From JAWKSY01 sp041402125 (GTDB taxonomy: Bacteria > Planctomycetota > GCA-002687715 > DRQF01): a DNA stretch of 64,000 bases. Below are positions 45,853 to 56,084 of the stretch, one piece after another. Location of the stretch: contig JAWKSY010000004.1 in the NCBI GenBank assembly GCA_041402125.1, forward strand, positions 322,578-386,577. Reading direction: 5' to 3'. How positions within the stretch are numbered: position 1 is the stretch's first letter; each line of letters starts with the position of its first letter. The notes beneath the pieces were generated by a model. That model worked only from the letters and a program-made list of their open reading frames with translations. It was not told where the DNA came from and did not search any database. The translations under genes were made by a program, and so were the position numbers.

Positions 45853-46596
45853 GTCGTATCAGCGTCCGCCTCGCTCCCGGCGAACCTGTCGATCGCCTTG
45901 TCGACGTCGTCCTCGCCTAGACCTGGAGGTACTCCTGCAGCTTCCTGACGAACGGGATCTCATCGCCGTTTGAATAGCGAGGGTTGCGCCCGCGGCGCGC
46001 AGCGCTCGCGGCACTGCGACTGTCGCCTCTCCTCGCGGCAACGGATGAAGAGGGCTCTCGTCAGTTCGTCCACGTAGTTACCTGTGCCTTCGCCCAGAGG
46101 ACGACGTCGTGGGTCGTCCATCGTTCGACGGGAATGTGCAGGGCAGGGTTGATGATTCTGGAGCGCCGCCGCCGGCGTCACGGGAGACTTTCGCTCGAGG
46201 CGGGTCCAGATCTCCCGCGCCTGAGGCCGACCAGACGAGGCCAACCAGAAGCTCGCTGTCGCCCATGTCAGCCAGGACCACCGGCGACGGGACTCCCCGC
46301 CTCCACGCGCTCCGAGAGCCGCAGCAAACAGGGGCCACATCGGATGATGTGAGCCGTCAGGTTCTTATTGTGAAGTCTCCGGCGGCGAGGCAGACACGCC
46401 AAGATCTCCTCCTCCGCCGGGCACTCGATCCAACCTTTCCCTCCTCAGTCGCCATTCTCTTTGATCCTCTGCCGCCCAACCGGGCCGGCGGCGCCCTTGG
46501 CGCAAAATCTCCCGAGGGAATCTGCCTCCCGCGCGACCGTCCGCGGGAGGCGACCAGACATCCGGGGCCGGGGTTCTCCCGACCCCACGGATCAGC
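45853..46596 (-). other. Degenerate stretch with short coding-like fragments
   Basis: No intact gene. On the minus strand short fragments look protein-like but are in different frames: NGDEIPFVRKLQEYLQ with LGEDDVDKAIDRFAGSEADA (45855-45975), LHIPVERWTTHDVVLWAKAQ (46080-46145), and VPSPVVLADMGDSELLVGLV (46225-46295). They suggest one or two small genes with many frameshifts, but not which family. Confidence 0.35.
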
Positions 46597-47235
46597 CTAC
46601 GACGAGTCCGTCGCCCCGGGCTCGTCATTCCCGTCTCCGGGGGCGATTCGGCCGTCGTCACCCCCATCGGAGGCTCGCGGCCCCTCGATCATCCGACGCA
46701 GTCGATGGGTGATCTCGCGGATGCGGCGCCTCGCGCCGTCTCGGGAGAGCCTCCCGAACATCCCGCTCTTCGCGAGGGAGCGGTAGCTGGAGCCGAGGGC
46801 CCTCATCTGGAAGAGCAACCGATCCTCGTCGGAGAGCTCATCGAGCACGGTCTTCAGGTCTTCCGGCCCGCCGCCGGGATTCGAGGCTGGCTCGAGATCC
46901 CCCAGGCTCACACCGCCCTTCGACGCCCCGGTCGCAAGCGTGGACGCCGCGTTCTTCAGCGAGGTCACGAGGTAGCGCTCGGCCTCGTCGGGCCCCTCGA
47001 GCTCCGCGATCCTCAGCCAGCCCTTCCGGTCCTTCTCGAAGAGCTTCAGGAAGAGGTGGGAGACCACGTCCTCGGCCGCCACGCTCGGCGGCAGGAGCAT
47101 CGAACGGATGCGATTCTCGGCCCAGGCCCGGAGCTGCCTCCAGCTCTCGGACGCATCGTCGGCCGGCGGGCTCGAGGCGAGCGCGGCGCCCAGCAACTGC
47201 GCAACGGTGCGTGCGCCCTCTCCCGGCTTCTCCAC
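46597..47235 (-). CDS. ECF-like RNA polymerase sigma factor
   Basis: About 212 residues from GTG 47235. A region-2-like segment LRAWAENRIRSMLLPPSVAA-EDVVSHLFLKLFE and a C-terminal region-4-like segment (DELSDEDRLLFQMRALGSSY then helices ending IREITHRLRRMIEG) match extracytoplasmic-function-type sigma factors, with an unusual linker. The frame is open to 47424, but a sigma70-type promoter lies at 47318-47346, inside that extension, which argues for a later start; an ATG is lacking, so the start remains uncertain. It is downstream of the Fic gene on the same strand. No anti-sigma factor is adjacent. Confidence 0.65.
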   Translation of the reverse strand: MEKPGEGARTVAQLLGAALASSPPADDASESWRQLRAWAENRIRSMLLPPSVAAEDVVSHLFLKLFEKDRKGWLRIAELEGPDEAERYLVTSLKNAASTLATGASKGGVSLGDLEPASNPGGGPEDLKTVLDELSDEDRLLFQMRALGSSYRSLAKSGMFGRLSRDGARRRIREITHRLRRMIEGPRASDGGDDGRIAPGDGNDEPGATDSS

Positions 47236-47317
47236 TGCCCGCTCTCGGCCGGTGCCCCACTCGCCCTTCGATGGCCTGAAATCGCCCTCGCGCCACCGGC
47301 CGGAGACGCGAGTCGCA

Positions 47318-47346
47318 CTCGTATCAGGTGACCTCCGGGCTGTCAA
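47318..47346 (-). promoter_or_regulatory. Sigma70-like promoter before the ECF-like sigma gene
   Basis: On the minus strand, perfect TTGACA (47341-47346), a 17-bp spacer, and TACGAG (47318-47323). The predicted transcript starts near 47311 and would read into the sigma gene start at 47235. The -10 is only half-matched. Confidence 0.5.
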
Positions 47347-47404
47347 TTCGGGTGGGCCGGCGAGGGTGGCGGCGGCCGCCTTTCGTTTGCCCCAGACCCT
47401 CAGC

Positions 47405-48568
47405 TCAGGCCTGTGTCCCTTCACTCAGGATCGCGAGGTACGCATCGTAGACAAAGACCCGATTGCGCTGCTTGCCCGTCAACTCACGCACGATGTTCAA
47501 ACTCATCAGCGCCTTGAGGGCCCGGGAAGCCGTGGGAAACGAGATGCCCGCGCCCTTCGCCAGGCCGTCGATCGTCATCAGCGGCCGATGACGCAGGATC
47601 GCGAAGGCACGTTGCGCACTCCCGGCCGCGCGACGGGTCTCCAGGATGCGCTTCTCGTCGGTGTCGAAAAGGGCGAGCAACCGGCGGGCCGTGGAGACGG
47701 CGCCCTCCGCCGTCTGAAGGATGCCTTCCAGCGCGAAGTCCAGCCACGCTTCCCAGTCACCGTCCTCGCGCACGGCGTCGAGCAGACGGTAGTACTCGGC
47801 TCGGTGCTGCTTCAGGTAGAGACTCAGATAGAGGAGCGGCTGGTGCAGCACGCCTTCCTGGTGCAGGATGAGAGCGATCAGAAGCCGCCCCGTGCGGCCG
47901 TTGCCGTCGAGGAAAGGGTGGATGGTCTCGAACTGGACATGCGCCAGCGCGGCCTTGATCAGCGCCGGGATCTCGGGGTCATGCAGGAACCGCTCCAACG
48001 CGGCCATGCACTCCGCGATCTGTTGCGGAGGTGGCGGCACGAATTGCGCGTTTCCGGGTCGGGTGCCGCCGAGCCAGTTCTGGCTGCGTCGGAACTCGCC
48101 GGGATCCTTGTCGGCGCCTCTACCACGGGCCAGCAGCTTGGCGTGAATCTCCCGCAAGAGCCGGTTCGAGAGAGGTAGCCCTCCGGCCCTGTCGCCGAGC
48201 CGCGCCAGACCGTGCTCCATTGCGGCGACGTAGTTGGAGACCTCGACGACGTCGTCGAAGGGCACTCCGGGCGCTTCTTCCATCTCGAACAGGAGCAGAT
48301 CGGACAAGGACGATTGGGTGCCCTCGATCTGCGAGGACAGCACGGCCTCCCGCCGCACGTAGGCGTAGAGAAACAACTCCGGCTCGGGCAGCAGCGCGGA
48401 GACGCCGTCCAACCGGCCGCAGGCCAGGAGCGCGCGCTCCAGAAGCGCCTGTCGGGCCGGAGTCAGCTCCAGGGGCGGGACCGGTGGCAGCGGCGCGGGC
48501 ACGAAGGCTCGCACCGCCTCGCCACCCGCGCTGGTGGTCTCGAACTGTCCGGTCCTGCCCCGCTTCAT
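47405..48568 (-). CDS. Fic-family protein (probable AMP-transferase) with N-terminal self-inhibition motif and C-terminal winged helix
   Basis: The 387-residue protein has the full Fic active-site motif HPFLDGNGRTGR (residues 217-228), including the catalytic His, and the flap segment ahead of it. An (S/T)xxxE(G/N) inhibitory motif, SSQIEG at residues 78-83, lies N-terminal to the Fic core, which makes it a class II Fic that keeps itself off until oligomerisation or another trigger. The C-terminus (FAILRHRPLMTIDGLAKGAG, FPTASRALKALMSLNIV) is a winged helix-turn-helix, as in many Fic/DUF4172-type proteins. ATG 48568 has AGGAC upstream and starts the conserved MKRGRTG; the open frame reaches 48802 without similarity. 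The target is unknown; autoregulation through the wHTH is plausible. Confidence 0.92.
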   Translation of the reverse strand: MKRGRTGQFETTSAGGEAVRAFVPAPLPPVPPLELTPARQALLERALLACGRLDGVSALLPEPELFLYAYVRREAVLSSQIEGTQSSLSDLLLFEMEEAPGVPFDDVVEVSNYVAAMEHGLARLGDRAGGLPLSNRLLREIHAKLLARGRGADKDPGEFRRSQNWLGGTRPGNAQFVPPPPQQIAECMAALERFLHDPEIPALIKAALAHVQFETIHPFLDGNGRTGRLLIALILHQEGVLHQPLLYLSLYLKQHRAEYYRLLDAVREDGDWEAWLDFALEGILQTAEGAVSTARRLLALFDTDEKRILETRRAAGSAQRAFAILRHRPLMTIDGLAKGAGISFPTASRALKALMSLNIVRELTGKQRNRVFVYDAYLAILSEGTQA

Positions 48569-49311
48569 CCGTTCTGTCCTGCTGCCGCTCGTGGAATAGC
48601 GCGAACCACAATTAACGAGTAGGCCATTCATTAACAAGCAGCCATCAAGATGCCACGACGGCAGCTTCTCGGGTCTCGAGGGGGTGGTCTGCGATCGAAC
48701 GTATCGACGCTGACCGGCCGACTGGCGCAACGAACCCGGTGGGTCTGAGACGTCGCCGGCCGGGAAGAGCCCGAGCCGCGCCCGAACCCAAGTCGTATTC
48801 ACAGCATGATCTTGCGATACCCCGGGCTGCGGCCGGAGCGCGGCTGCTCGATGGGCATGTTCACCGCCCAGCGAATATTGCCGGTGACCTCATCATGCGA
48901 CCAATTCCATGATATTTACTGTTCAGTAAAACTCACGCAGAAGCCGAGTGATCCCGAGGCGAGGCGAAGATGCAAACCGAACGACTCCGGAGAGTTTCAG
49001 GACGCACTCGTCGCGATCCCGGGCATCGAGGTCACGAGCCTCCGGGCCGGGAAGGGCGATCGAAGAGCATCGAGCGATGCCCTGGTCGCCATCTCGGTGT
49101 GAACGGGCGCGACTTCGTTCTCAGTCGAAACCAAGAAGACCGTCTTCTCGCGACGTGAAGCAGGTGCGGATGCCGGACCCACCCCGGGAAGCCTCCATGT
49201 CGTGATCGCCGAGTCAGTCTCGCCGGCGCGCGCGAGCCTTCCAGCGTCGGGGGATCGGCTACTGGGATTCGGGCGGCAGTCTCTTCCTCGTCGCCTCCGG
49301 CCTCTTCGTCC
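48569..49311. other. AT-richer intergenic stretch with an orphan palindrome
   Basis: No gene supported. The Fic leader (48600-48640) is AT-rich and carries a direct repeat ATTAAC 19 bp apart. At 48915-48930 TTTACTGTTCAGTAAA is a 7-2-7 inverted repeat, typical of TetR-type operators, with no regulator gene next to it. On the minus strand 48808-48880 the fragment NIRWAVNMPIEQPRSGRSPG is open but lacks a start. The stretch probably contains remnants of lost genes. Confidence 0.45.
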
Positions 49312-50003
49312 TGGATCGATCGGGCGATCCCGAAGACGCTCGAGCGAGCCCAACGCTCGCTGTTCACCGGCTGCCGGGCCCAGGCGATCCTCGCGATGCT
49401 CGAGGTCGCCGACGAGTGGGTGAATGTCCGCGAGATCTCGGCGAAGTCCGAGTCTTGAGGCCGACCATCTCCCAGGTCAGCGACGATTCCGAAGCGCGAG
49501 GGCTCGTGGACTCGGGGCGCCGGCCCGAACAAGCAGCGCCGGGTCTCTTCCCTGGTGAGCTCCTCGACGCCTGGTCTTCCGCCCAGGCCTCGAAACGCAA
49601 GATCGTTCCCTGGAGGTTCTTCGTCCCGGGTTCGAAGTGGACCGCGCTCGCCGCGGAGCTTGCCCGGGAACCTCGAGCGGCGAGGAGTCAGCTTACGGCC
49701 TGTGCGCGGCCAGGCGGCGGCCCAGCGATATCTTCGCCGTTCCTCGAGAGCTACTCCGTCGTCAGCATTCGGGCGTTCGAGTCGCCGCCGTCTCGGAGGC
49801 TCGAGAGCCTCGGGCCCGCGAGGTCGACGAGGGTGCGAATCTCGAGGTCATCACGACCAGGCCGGAGGACGACTTCACTCATCGCGAGAGGGTCGGCGAC
49901 GCCCGGCTCCTCTGCCCCATCCAGGTCTACCCCGACCCGGTACGAGACAAGGGGAGGTCCTCTCGAACCGCAGAACACCCGCCGCGAGCGGATCGGATTC
50001 TGA
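49312..50003 (+). pseudogene. AbiEi-like type IV antitoxin gene, broken by frameshifts
   Basis: Fragments in successive frames read IDRAIPKTLERAQRSLFTGC, AILAMLEVADEWVNVREISA (a winged helix start), then RPTISQVSDDSEARGLVDSG, then ELLDAWSSAQASKRKIVPWR, and finally RVGDARLLCPIQVYPDPVRD with TRRERIGF to a TGA at 50001-50003. This order (wHTH, then a C-terminal domain ending in a P-x-Q-x-Y and EHLRRERIGF-like signature) is that of AbiEi-family antitoxins. Frame changes occur near 49456, 49700 and 49950. The start is not defined; upstream coding-like sequence reaches about 49260. It overlaps the next gene by TGATG, the usual coupling with the NTase toxin. Confidence 0.6.
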
Positions 50004-50863
50004 TGGATAAACCCGGTCCAGGGACGGCCACTCCAGGGATGTGACCGAGGACTGCGCCATGTCCTCGTCACTCTCCTGCGCCATCTCGGTCCCTGGCGCA
50101 GGTCCGTCTATCTCGTCGGAGGATCCCACCCCGGTACATCGTCAAGCTCGCCGAGGGCTCGCGGCCGCCGCACGTGGGCTCCTGGACGTCGATCTGCTGA
50201 TCGATCAGTGAGGGTCTCCGACGATGTCGCGGCCTACGACACCCTCGAGGAGCAACCTCAAGCGCCTCGGCTTCGAACGCGCGACGAACCGCACCGGCGC
50301 GAAGCTCTCCCGGCGCTGGCAGATCCGCACGAAACGCGGCAACCTGATCGCCCTGACCTCCTCTCGGAGTCCCCTGATGTCCCGGGAGGCGCCGTCATGG
50401 CCTCTCCCGACCCGGGCACCGTCTCCGCGCTCAACGTCCCGCGCTCATCACTGGTCTTCGTTCACCATGAGGAGTCCGCGAGACCTCGAACTCCTCGGTG
50501 AGGACGGCCTCGCCGAGGTCGTCGTCCGACACGCGGACATCGTCGGCGAGGTCTGCCTGAAGGCTCTCTCCTTCGACGACCGGGCCGAGCGGAAAGACGC
50601 CTACGACATCATCTACTGTCTTCGAATACACTCCCCGGATGAGACCGGCTTTCAAGCGGCCCTCGAGGGTCCGCGAGGAGAAGACATCGCGACGGCCCTC
50701 GCGATCCTCCGGCGGCGCTTTCGTGGTCCGGACCCCGACCGCGCCCATCTCCTGGACGGCCCGGTCGCGGTGGCGAAGTTCGAGCTCGGCGAGGACGACG
50801 ACGCGGCCTCGCGAGAACGTCGGGCCCTCCGAGCAACGCGAGGTGGCGGCCGCCGTCGCCTGA
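50003..50863 (+). pseudogene. AbiEii-like nucleotidyltransferase toxin gene, broken by frameshifts
   Basis: Successive frames give LRHVLVTLLRHLGPWRRSVY-LVGG, PRYIVKLAEGSRPPHVGS, LDVDLLIDQ (the DxD metal motif of the NTase fold), VSDDVAAYDTLEE, LKRLGFERATNRTGAKLSRR, and a longer intact part RDLELLGEDGLAEVVVRHAD with LSFDDRAERKDAYDIIYCLR, ending REQREVAAAVA at 50863. The motif order (GG, DVD, KDAYD) matches nucleotidyltransferases of the AbiEii/MenA-like family that act as toxins beside AbiEi. At least five single-base shifts are needed. As it stands in the sequence the protein cannot be made; with corrected frames it would be about 285 residues. Confidence 0.6.
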
Positions 50864-51035
50864 CTCCTCGGTCCGCTCGACTGACTCGGGCACCACCCGT
50901 GGGAAACCGCCTCGGAGTCCACTCACCACGCGCCCGAAGCGCGGACGGGTCGAACGACTCGACCTTCCGTCCGACGCCCTTGACGCCTCTCCCTGGCGCT
51001 CCGTCCAATGCCGCACCTCGACCTGGACGCCGCCC

Positions 51036-53921
51036 GTGACCTCGCAGAACGACGACGAGACCATCCCGAGTTCCGACGACGGCCTGGACGCCACCGTCCC
51101 TGCAGCGACTGGCCTTCCGAGGCTGACGCGACCGTCGTCTCGAGCCCGAGCGATCTGACGGCCACGCCGACCGCCCGACACCTCGGCGTCGCTACCGCCC
51201 GTTCCCCCGAGCTCGGCCAGGCGGTCAGGCGCCGCCTGGCCTGCCGAGGACGACCGCCTCCGTCGCGTGGCGCTGAAGGTCCTCTTCGGCGGTCTCGCCT
51301 GCTCCACCGAGGCGCGTCTCCGCTTCGAGCGCGAGGCCGAGGCCACCGGCCGCCTCAACCACCCTGGCATCGCGAAGGTTCACGAGATCGGCGAAGCCGA
51401 CGGCGTCCTCTACCGATGGAGCTTCCGTCGAGGGCGAGACTCGCGGCGCGCATCGGGGAGGCGCGCCAGGCCCGACGCGAGGCGCCGACCTCGGCCGTCC
51501 GCTTCTCGCCCGAGAGTCACTCAGGAGACCTTCGACCGGAGAGAGCTCTCCGACTGGCTCCCCGCAGCGCCCGCGCTCCGACTCCGCCGAAGCTCCGCTG
51601 CGCGCCACCGCGCGCTTTCGAGGCCACGGCGTGCGCGCTTCACGTCGCCCACGAGAGCGGCCTCGTCCACCGCGACCTCAAGCTCGCTGGGGAACATCAT
51701 GCTGGCGCGTCGACGGCAGCCCTTTATTCTCGACTTCGGCCTCGCGCACGACGAGACCTCTCGACGGCGTCACCCTCACCGGCAGCAACGACCGCTTCGG
51801 CACCCTGGCCTACATGGCTCCCCGAGCAGGTCCGGGGCCGCACGCGCGAGATCGACCGCCGCAGCGACGTCTGGGCCCTCGGTGCCACCTCTACAGAGCG
51901 TAACCCTGAGCGCCCCTTCGAGGCCCCGACCGCGACGAGCTCTTCGAGGCGATCACAGTCGACATCGCGCCTTCGCGCCCTTCGACGGAGGCGGATCCTG
52001 CAGGACTGGAGGCCACCGACCTTCGTCTTCGCCCGATGCAGGATCAGAACCGCCAGCAGCGACGGCCTTCGAGGTTGTCGAGGACCTCTCCGCGGCCCGG
52101 CCCCCGAGCTGGTCTTCGCGCCCGGCGCTCCCGCCGGCCGCTTCCTGCGCACCCTGCGCTGGGTCCAGCGCAACCGCGTCATCGCCGCCTCAGGGAGCCT
52201 CGTCATCCTCGGCCCTCCTCGCGGCCGCCGTCGTCTTCTTCGTGAAGGGCGAGGAAGCGGCCCTCGCCCGCGATCACGCCGAGGACGTCTCGCGCGAGCG
52301 CGGCCGGGCGCTCGAGGCCGAAACGCGAGAACGGCAGGCGAAGGAGGAGGCGCTCCGGCCCAGACCGAGGCCCTGCGACGGCTGAGCGCGAGCGCAACGC
52401 GAAGCAGGCCGCGCTCGAGGACTACGAATCGCCTCGCCGATGTAGCGCCTCCAGAAGGCGATCCGCGGATCCGACACCCTCTACCCACCCGCCTCCTCGT
52501 CCCGAAGCTGGGAGGCCTGGCAGCGGGAGTATGACCTGCGCTCGTCGATCGCCTCGAGCCACCGCGCAACTCGCCTGACTGCGCGCGCAGGCTCTTCCCC
52601 ACACCGACGCGGACCGGCGCGCGACTTCTGCCGCGGAGTACGCCCAGATCGAGGAGCTCGAGGCATGACGCCGAACGAGAACGCCCTCATCGATGCGACC
52701 GATGAGGGCCGGTGAGATCGCCCTGAACCGCGCGCCTCGCGTCCCTCGACGAGCGGCTCGGAATTGCGCGCCCTCGTCACCGGCGAACTCGGAGCTACGG
52801 GCCTCGAAGACCAGGCTCTGCAGTTCCAGCACGACGTGCTCGTCGAGCTCGTCGCGGATCTCGAGACCTTCTCGACCTCCGCCACCGGCCCCGTGAAGTC
52901 GACCACGCGACGCCTCGCGCTCTCCCGCGGCATCGCCGCCGCGACCCTCGAGGGCGAGGCCGCCGCGAGATGGACCGCCTGCCGCGAGCGGATCAGGAAG
53001 GGCGAGCGCTACGACGGCCTCGAGCTCTCCCCGCAGCTCGGCCTGATCCCCCTCGGACCCGATCCCGCCTCGGGTCTGGAGGAGTTCCTGCACTGGCTGA
53101 CCCACGAGGGTCCGATCCCCAAACGTCGCGCCGAGGACGGCCGCATCCCGCTCGACGAGAAGCTCGGAGTCATCCTGGTCCTCATCCCCGGCGGGCCCTT
53201 CCTGATGGGCTCCCAGAGCGACGACCCCACCCGCCCGAACTTCGCCCCCGTCGTGGGCGAGATCGAAACGCCGGTGCACGAGGTCACCCTCGCGCCCTAC
53301 CTCATCTCGAAGTACGAGATGACGCAGGGCCAGTGGGTGCGCGCCTTCCAGAGCAACCCCAGCCAGTGGGAGACGGGCGCCGAGACGGCCGTCATCCGCC
53401 GGGTGACCGCGCTCCACCCCGTCGAATCCATGACCTGGTACGACGCCGTGCGTCTCCTCCCCCGCGTCGGCCTCGAGCTCTGCACCGAAGCCGAATGGGA
53501 GCGCGCCGCCCGCGCCGGCCGTACCGACCAGCGCTACTCCGGCTGCAACGACCCCGCTCTCCTCAGCCGCTACGCCAACCTCCGCGGCGAGGAGACGCGC
53601 CCCGCGAAGTTCCCGGACCCGCAGAAGGGTCACGACGACGGCCACATCATCCACGCTCCGGTCGGCACCTACCTCCCGAACGACTACGGCCTCCACGAGA
53701 TGACGGGCAACGTCTCCGAGTGGTGTCTCGACGGCCTCTACCTCTACGACACCGCGGCCGGCGCTCGCGGCCTCCGGGGCCCTCCCGAGCGTTCCACCGT
53801 CCGCATCTACCGCGGCCTCGGCTTCACCTCGACGTTGAGCGTCCTGGGGAGGATCTACATCCCGCCGGATCGACCGGGACAGGATTGTGGGGTGCGGCCG
53901 GTCTTCCTGATCAAGGACTGA
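51036..53921 (+). pseudogene. Bifunctional Ser/Thr kinase - FGE-sulfatase domain protein, multiply frameshifted
   Basis: A probable GTG start at 51036 leads to an acidic N-terminus (SQNDDETIPSSDDGLDATVP), then kinase fragments in changing frames: LRRVALKVLFGG, RLNHPGIAKVHEIGEADGVL, SGLVHRDLK (51660), ILDFGLAHDETS, LAYMAP-EQVRGRTREIDRRSDVW, FEAPT. A transmembrane helix (near 52190-52245) and a coiled coil follow. From about 52764 one intact frame runs to 53921 and encodes the FGE-sulfatase domain: VILVLIPGGPFLMGSQSDDP, ISKYEMTQGQWVRAFQSNPS, GLELCTEAEWERAARAGR, YGLHEMTGNVSEWCLDGLYL. The fusion is a family known from planctomycetes. The first 1.7 kb needs about ten single-base corrections and no isolated nonsense codon. 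Confidence 0.7.
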
Positions 53922-54241
53922 GAGTCTCGGAGGATCTCCCCGCCGGCTTCGACCGGCGACAGGGGCGTCGGTCCACGTCACGTCTTCTCACCCGGCGCCG
54001 ACTCGCGCGGTCTCGGGCCGACGCGAGAGTGAATTCACGGACTCTGCGCTCGACCGATCCTCGGAGCCGGGGCACCCCGACGCCACGCTCATCGATCCGA
54101 CACGTCATCCCCACGATCCGGCCTTCCGCCCTCGAGGCCCGACCGGCGGCACCGAGCCCGAGGGCGGAGGACGGAGGGCCGAAGCGGAACGGAATCGAGA
54201 AGACTGCGCCCCGCTCCCCCTTCCGGGTAGGGTCCACATCG

Positions 54242-55995
54242 ATGGTCCGGCCCGTCAGGCGACCCGGCCCGCGCATCCCCGTCGTTCCACTGGAGGCAAG
54301 AGATGGCACCAAGCTCCTCGGGAACCTCCCGCTCCTTCGCGCCGCGACCTGCATGGCCCTGATCGCGATCGCCGCCCCGGCGCCGACCGCGATAGCGCAG
54401 TCGCTCCCCGTCACGGCGTCACACTCGGAGGCCTTCCCGGGCAGCGGCCGGCTCCAGCCGATCGGTGACGTCGACGACGACGGCTTCCAGGACTTCCACG
54501 TGCTCCTGAACCGACTCGGCACCGGGCTGCAGGAAGAGACCCTCTCGGTCATCTACTCGGGCGCCACCGGCGGCGCTCTCCGGACCTACGCGAACTGGCA
54601 GTCGACGTCGACCACCACCCCCTTCCTCGTCCCCTTCGCGCTCGGCGACATCGACGGCGACGGTGACGAGGAGTTCGCGGAGCTGAGCGTCGTCGAGACG
54701 CCGCTTCCCCCGAACGACTCGATCTTCACGACCCGTCATCGAGATCTTCGACAACGTCGCCACCCGCCCGTCTCACCCTGAGCTGGCCCGGCCTCTCCTT
54801 CCGGGGAGAGGGGATCGCTCCCATCGGCGATCTCGACGGCGACGGCACCATCGACCTCGTCGTCTCCGGCGACGCCGCGATGCTCCCAGGGCGACACCGT
54901 CCGGTACGTGGAGTTCCTCGACGGCCAGACGGGCGGCCACCTCTCCGGCGGCTTCAACGGAACGCTCGGCCTCGCGGCTTCGGCCGTCCTCGGTGACATC
55001 AACGGCGACGGGATCGACGACTACGCCCTCTCCTCGACGGACGTCTCGACCTTCGCCGATCACACCGGCGGCGCCCGGATCTACTCGGGCGCGACGCGTC
55101 CGCTCAGACCTTCCTCGGCAGCGCGGCCCTCACGAGTTCTTCAGCCCAGGACATGCTGGCCGTCGACGACATCGACGGTGATGCGCGGAAGGACCTCGTC
55201 GTCCTCTCGAGCCGGCTTCACCCTCCCCGGCCCGAACAGCCACATCGCCGCCTTCTCGAGCGCGACGGGCGCCCTCCTCTGGACCATCACCCCGCCCGGC
55301 GTCTCCTTCGGCTCGATGGTGAACGCCGGCGACATCGACGGCGACGGCCACGACGACCTCCTCGCCAACGGCATCGGCCTGAGCGCGGGCGGCTTCGTCT
55401 ACTCCGCTCGCGACGGCAGCCTCATCCAGACCCTGCCCTTCGGCCCCCGCGCGATCGCCGCCGGCCCCGGCGCCAGCACGCCCGCCCAGTGCGCGGCCGG
55501 CGACACCAACGGCGACGGCATCGCCGAGATCGCCACCCTCGAGCCCCTCTCCACCGCCACGAACTTCACCACCCAGGGCCCGATCTACACCGGCACGACC
55601 CTGATCACCCGCACCCAATCACGAGGCGGTCAGACCTACGGCGGCGCCACCCCGGCAGCTCCCTCACCCTCTCGTGGCTCCCGTCCCCCTCTCACCCCAC
55701 CACCGGCAACATCGAGGTCTCGGGCGCCCTCCCGAACGCCTCGCTCTTCATCGCCGTCAGCACGATGCCCTGGGACGGCACGCCCTTCGGCGCCGGCCAC
55801 CCCCTCTGGGTCTCCCCCCTGCCCCAGCACCTCATCATCACGACGACGACCCTCGCCGACCTGAACGGGGAGTTCCGGCACTTCGAGACGCTCGCGCGCC
55901 CCTCCATCGCGGGTGTGTCGCTCTACTATCAGGCGGCGCAGACGACGCTGCCGGACTCGGTGTCGAATGCGTTGCAGTTGCTGTTTGGCGACTAG
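54242..55995 (+). pseudogene. Secreted FG-GAP/VCBS-type repeat protein, frameshifted
   Basis: A signal peptide (CMALIAIAAPAPTAIAQS) near 54350 precedes repeated Ca-binding-like motifs GDVDDDGFQDF, GDIDGDGDEEFAEL, GDLDGDGTIDLVVSGD, GDINGDGIDDYAL, DDIDGDARKDLVVLS, GDIDGDGHDDLLANG and GDTNGDGIAEIATLE, the blades of a beta-propeller of the FG-GAP type. The C-terminal part (LTLSWLPSPSHPTTGN to FGD) ends cleanly at 55995. Frame shifts occur near 54735, 54890, 55100, 55205 and 55650. A good ribosome site GGAGG lies before an ATG at 54303 in another frame, so the true start may be there with one more shift; 54242 is the first ATG of the signal-peptide frame. Probable cell-surface protein. Confidence 0.7.
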
Positions 55996-56084
55996 GAGCG
56001 CGGCAGCGACAACTGTCAGAGCGCCGCACATGATTCCAAAGACGACCATTCTCTCGCGAGTTCTGGTCTCCGGGAAACCCGGGG

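Noticed and set aside
48806..49102. A plus-strand open frame of 98 codons
   Set aside because: Composition is unlike protein, it has no ribosome site, and it overlaps the AT-rich remnants and palindrome.
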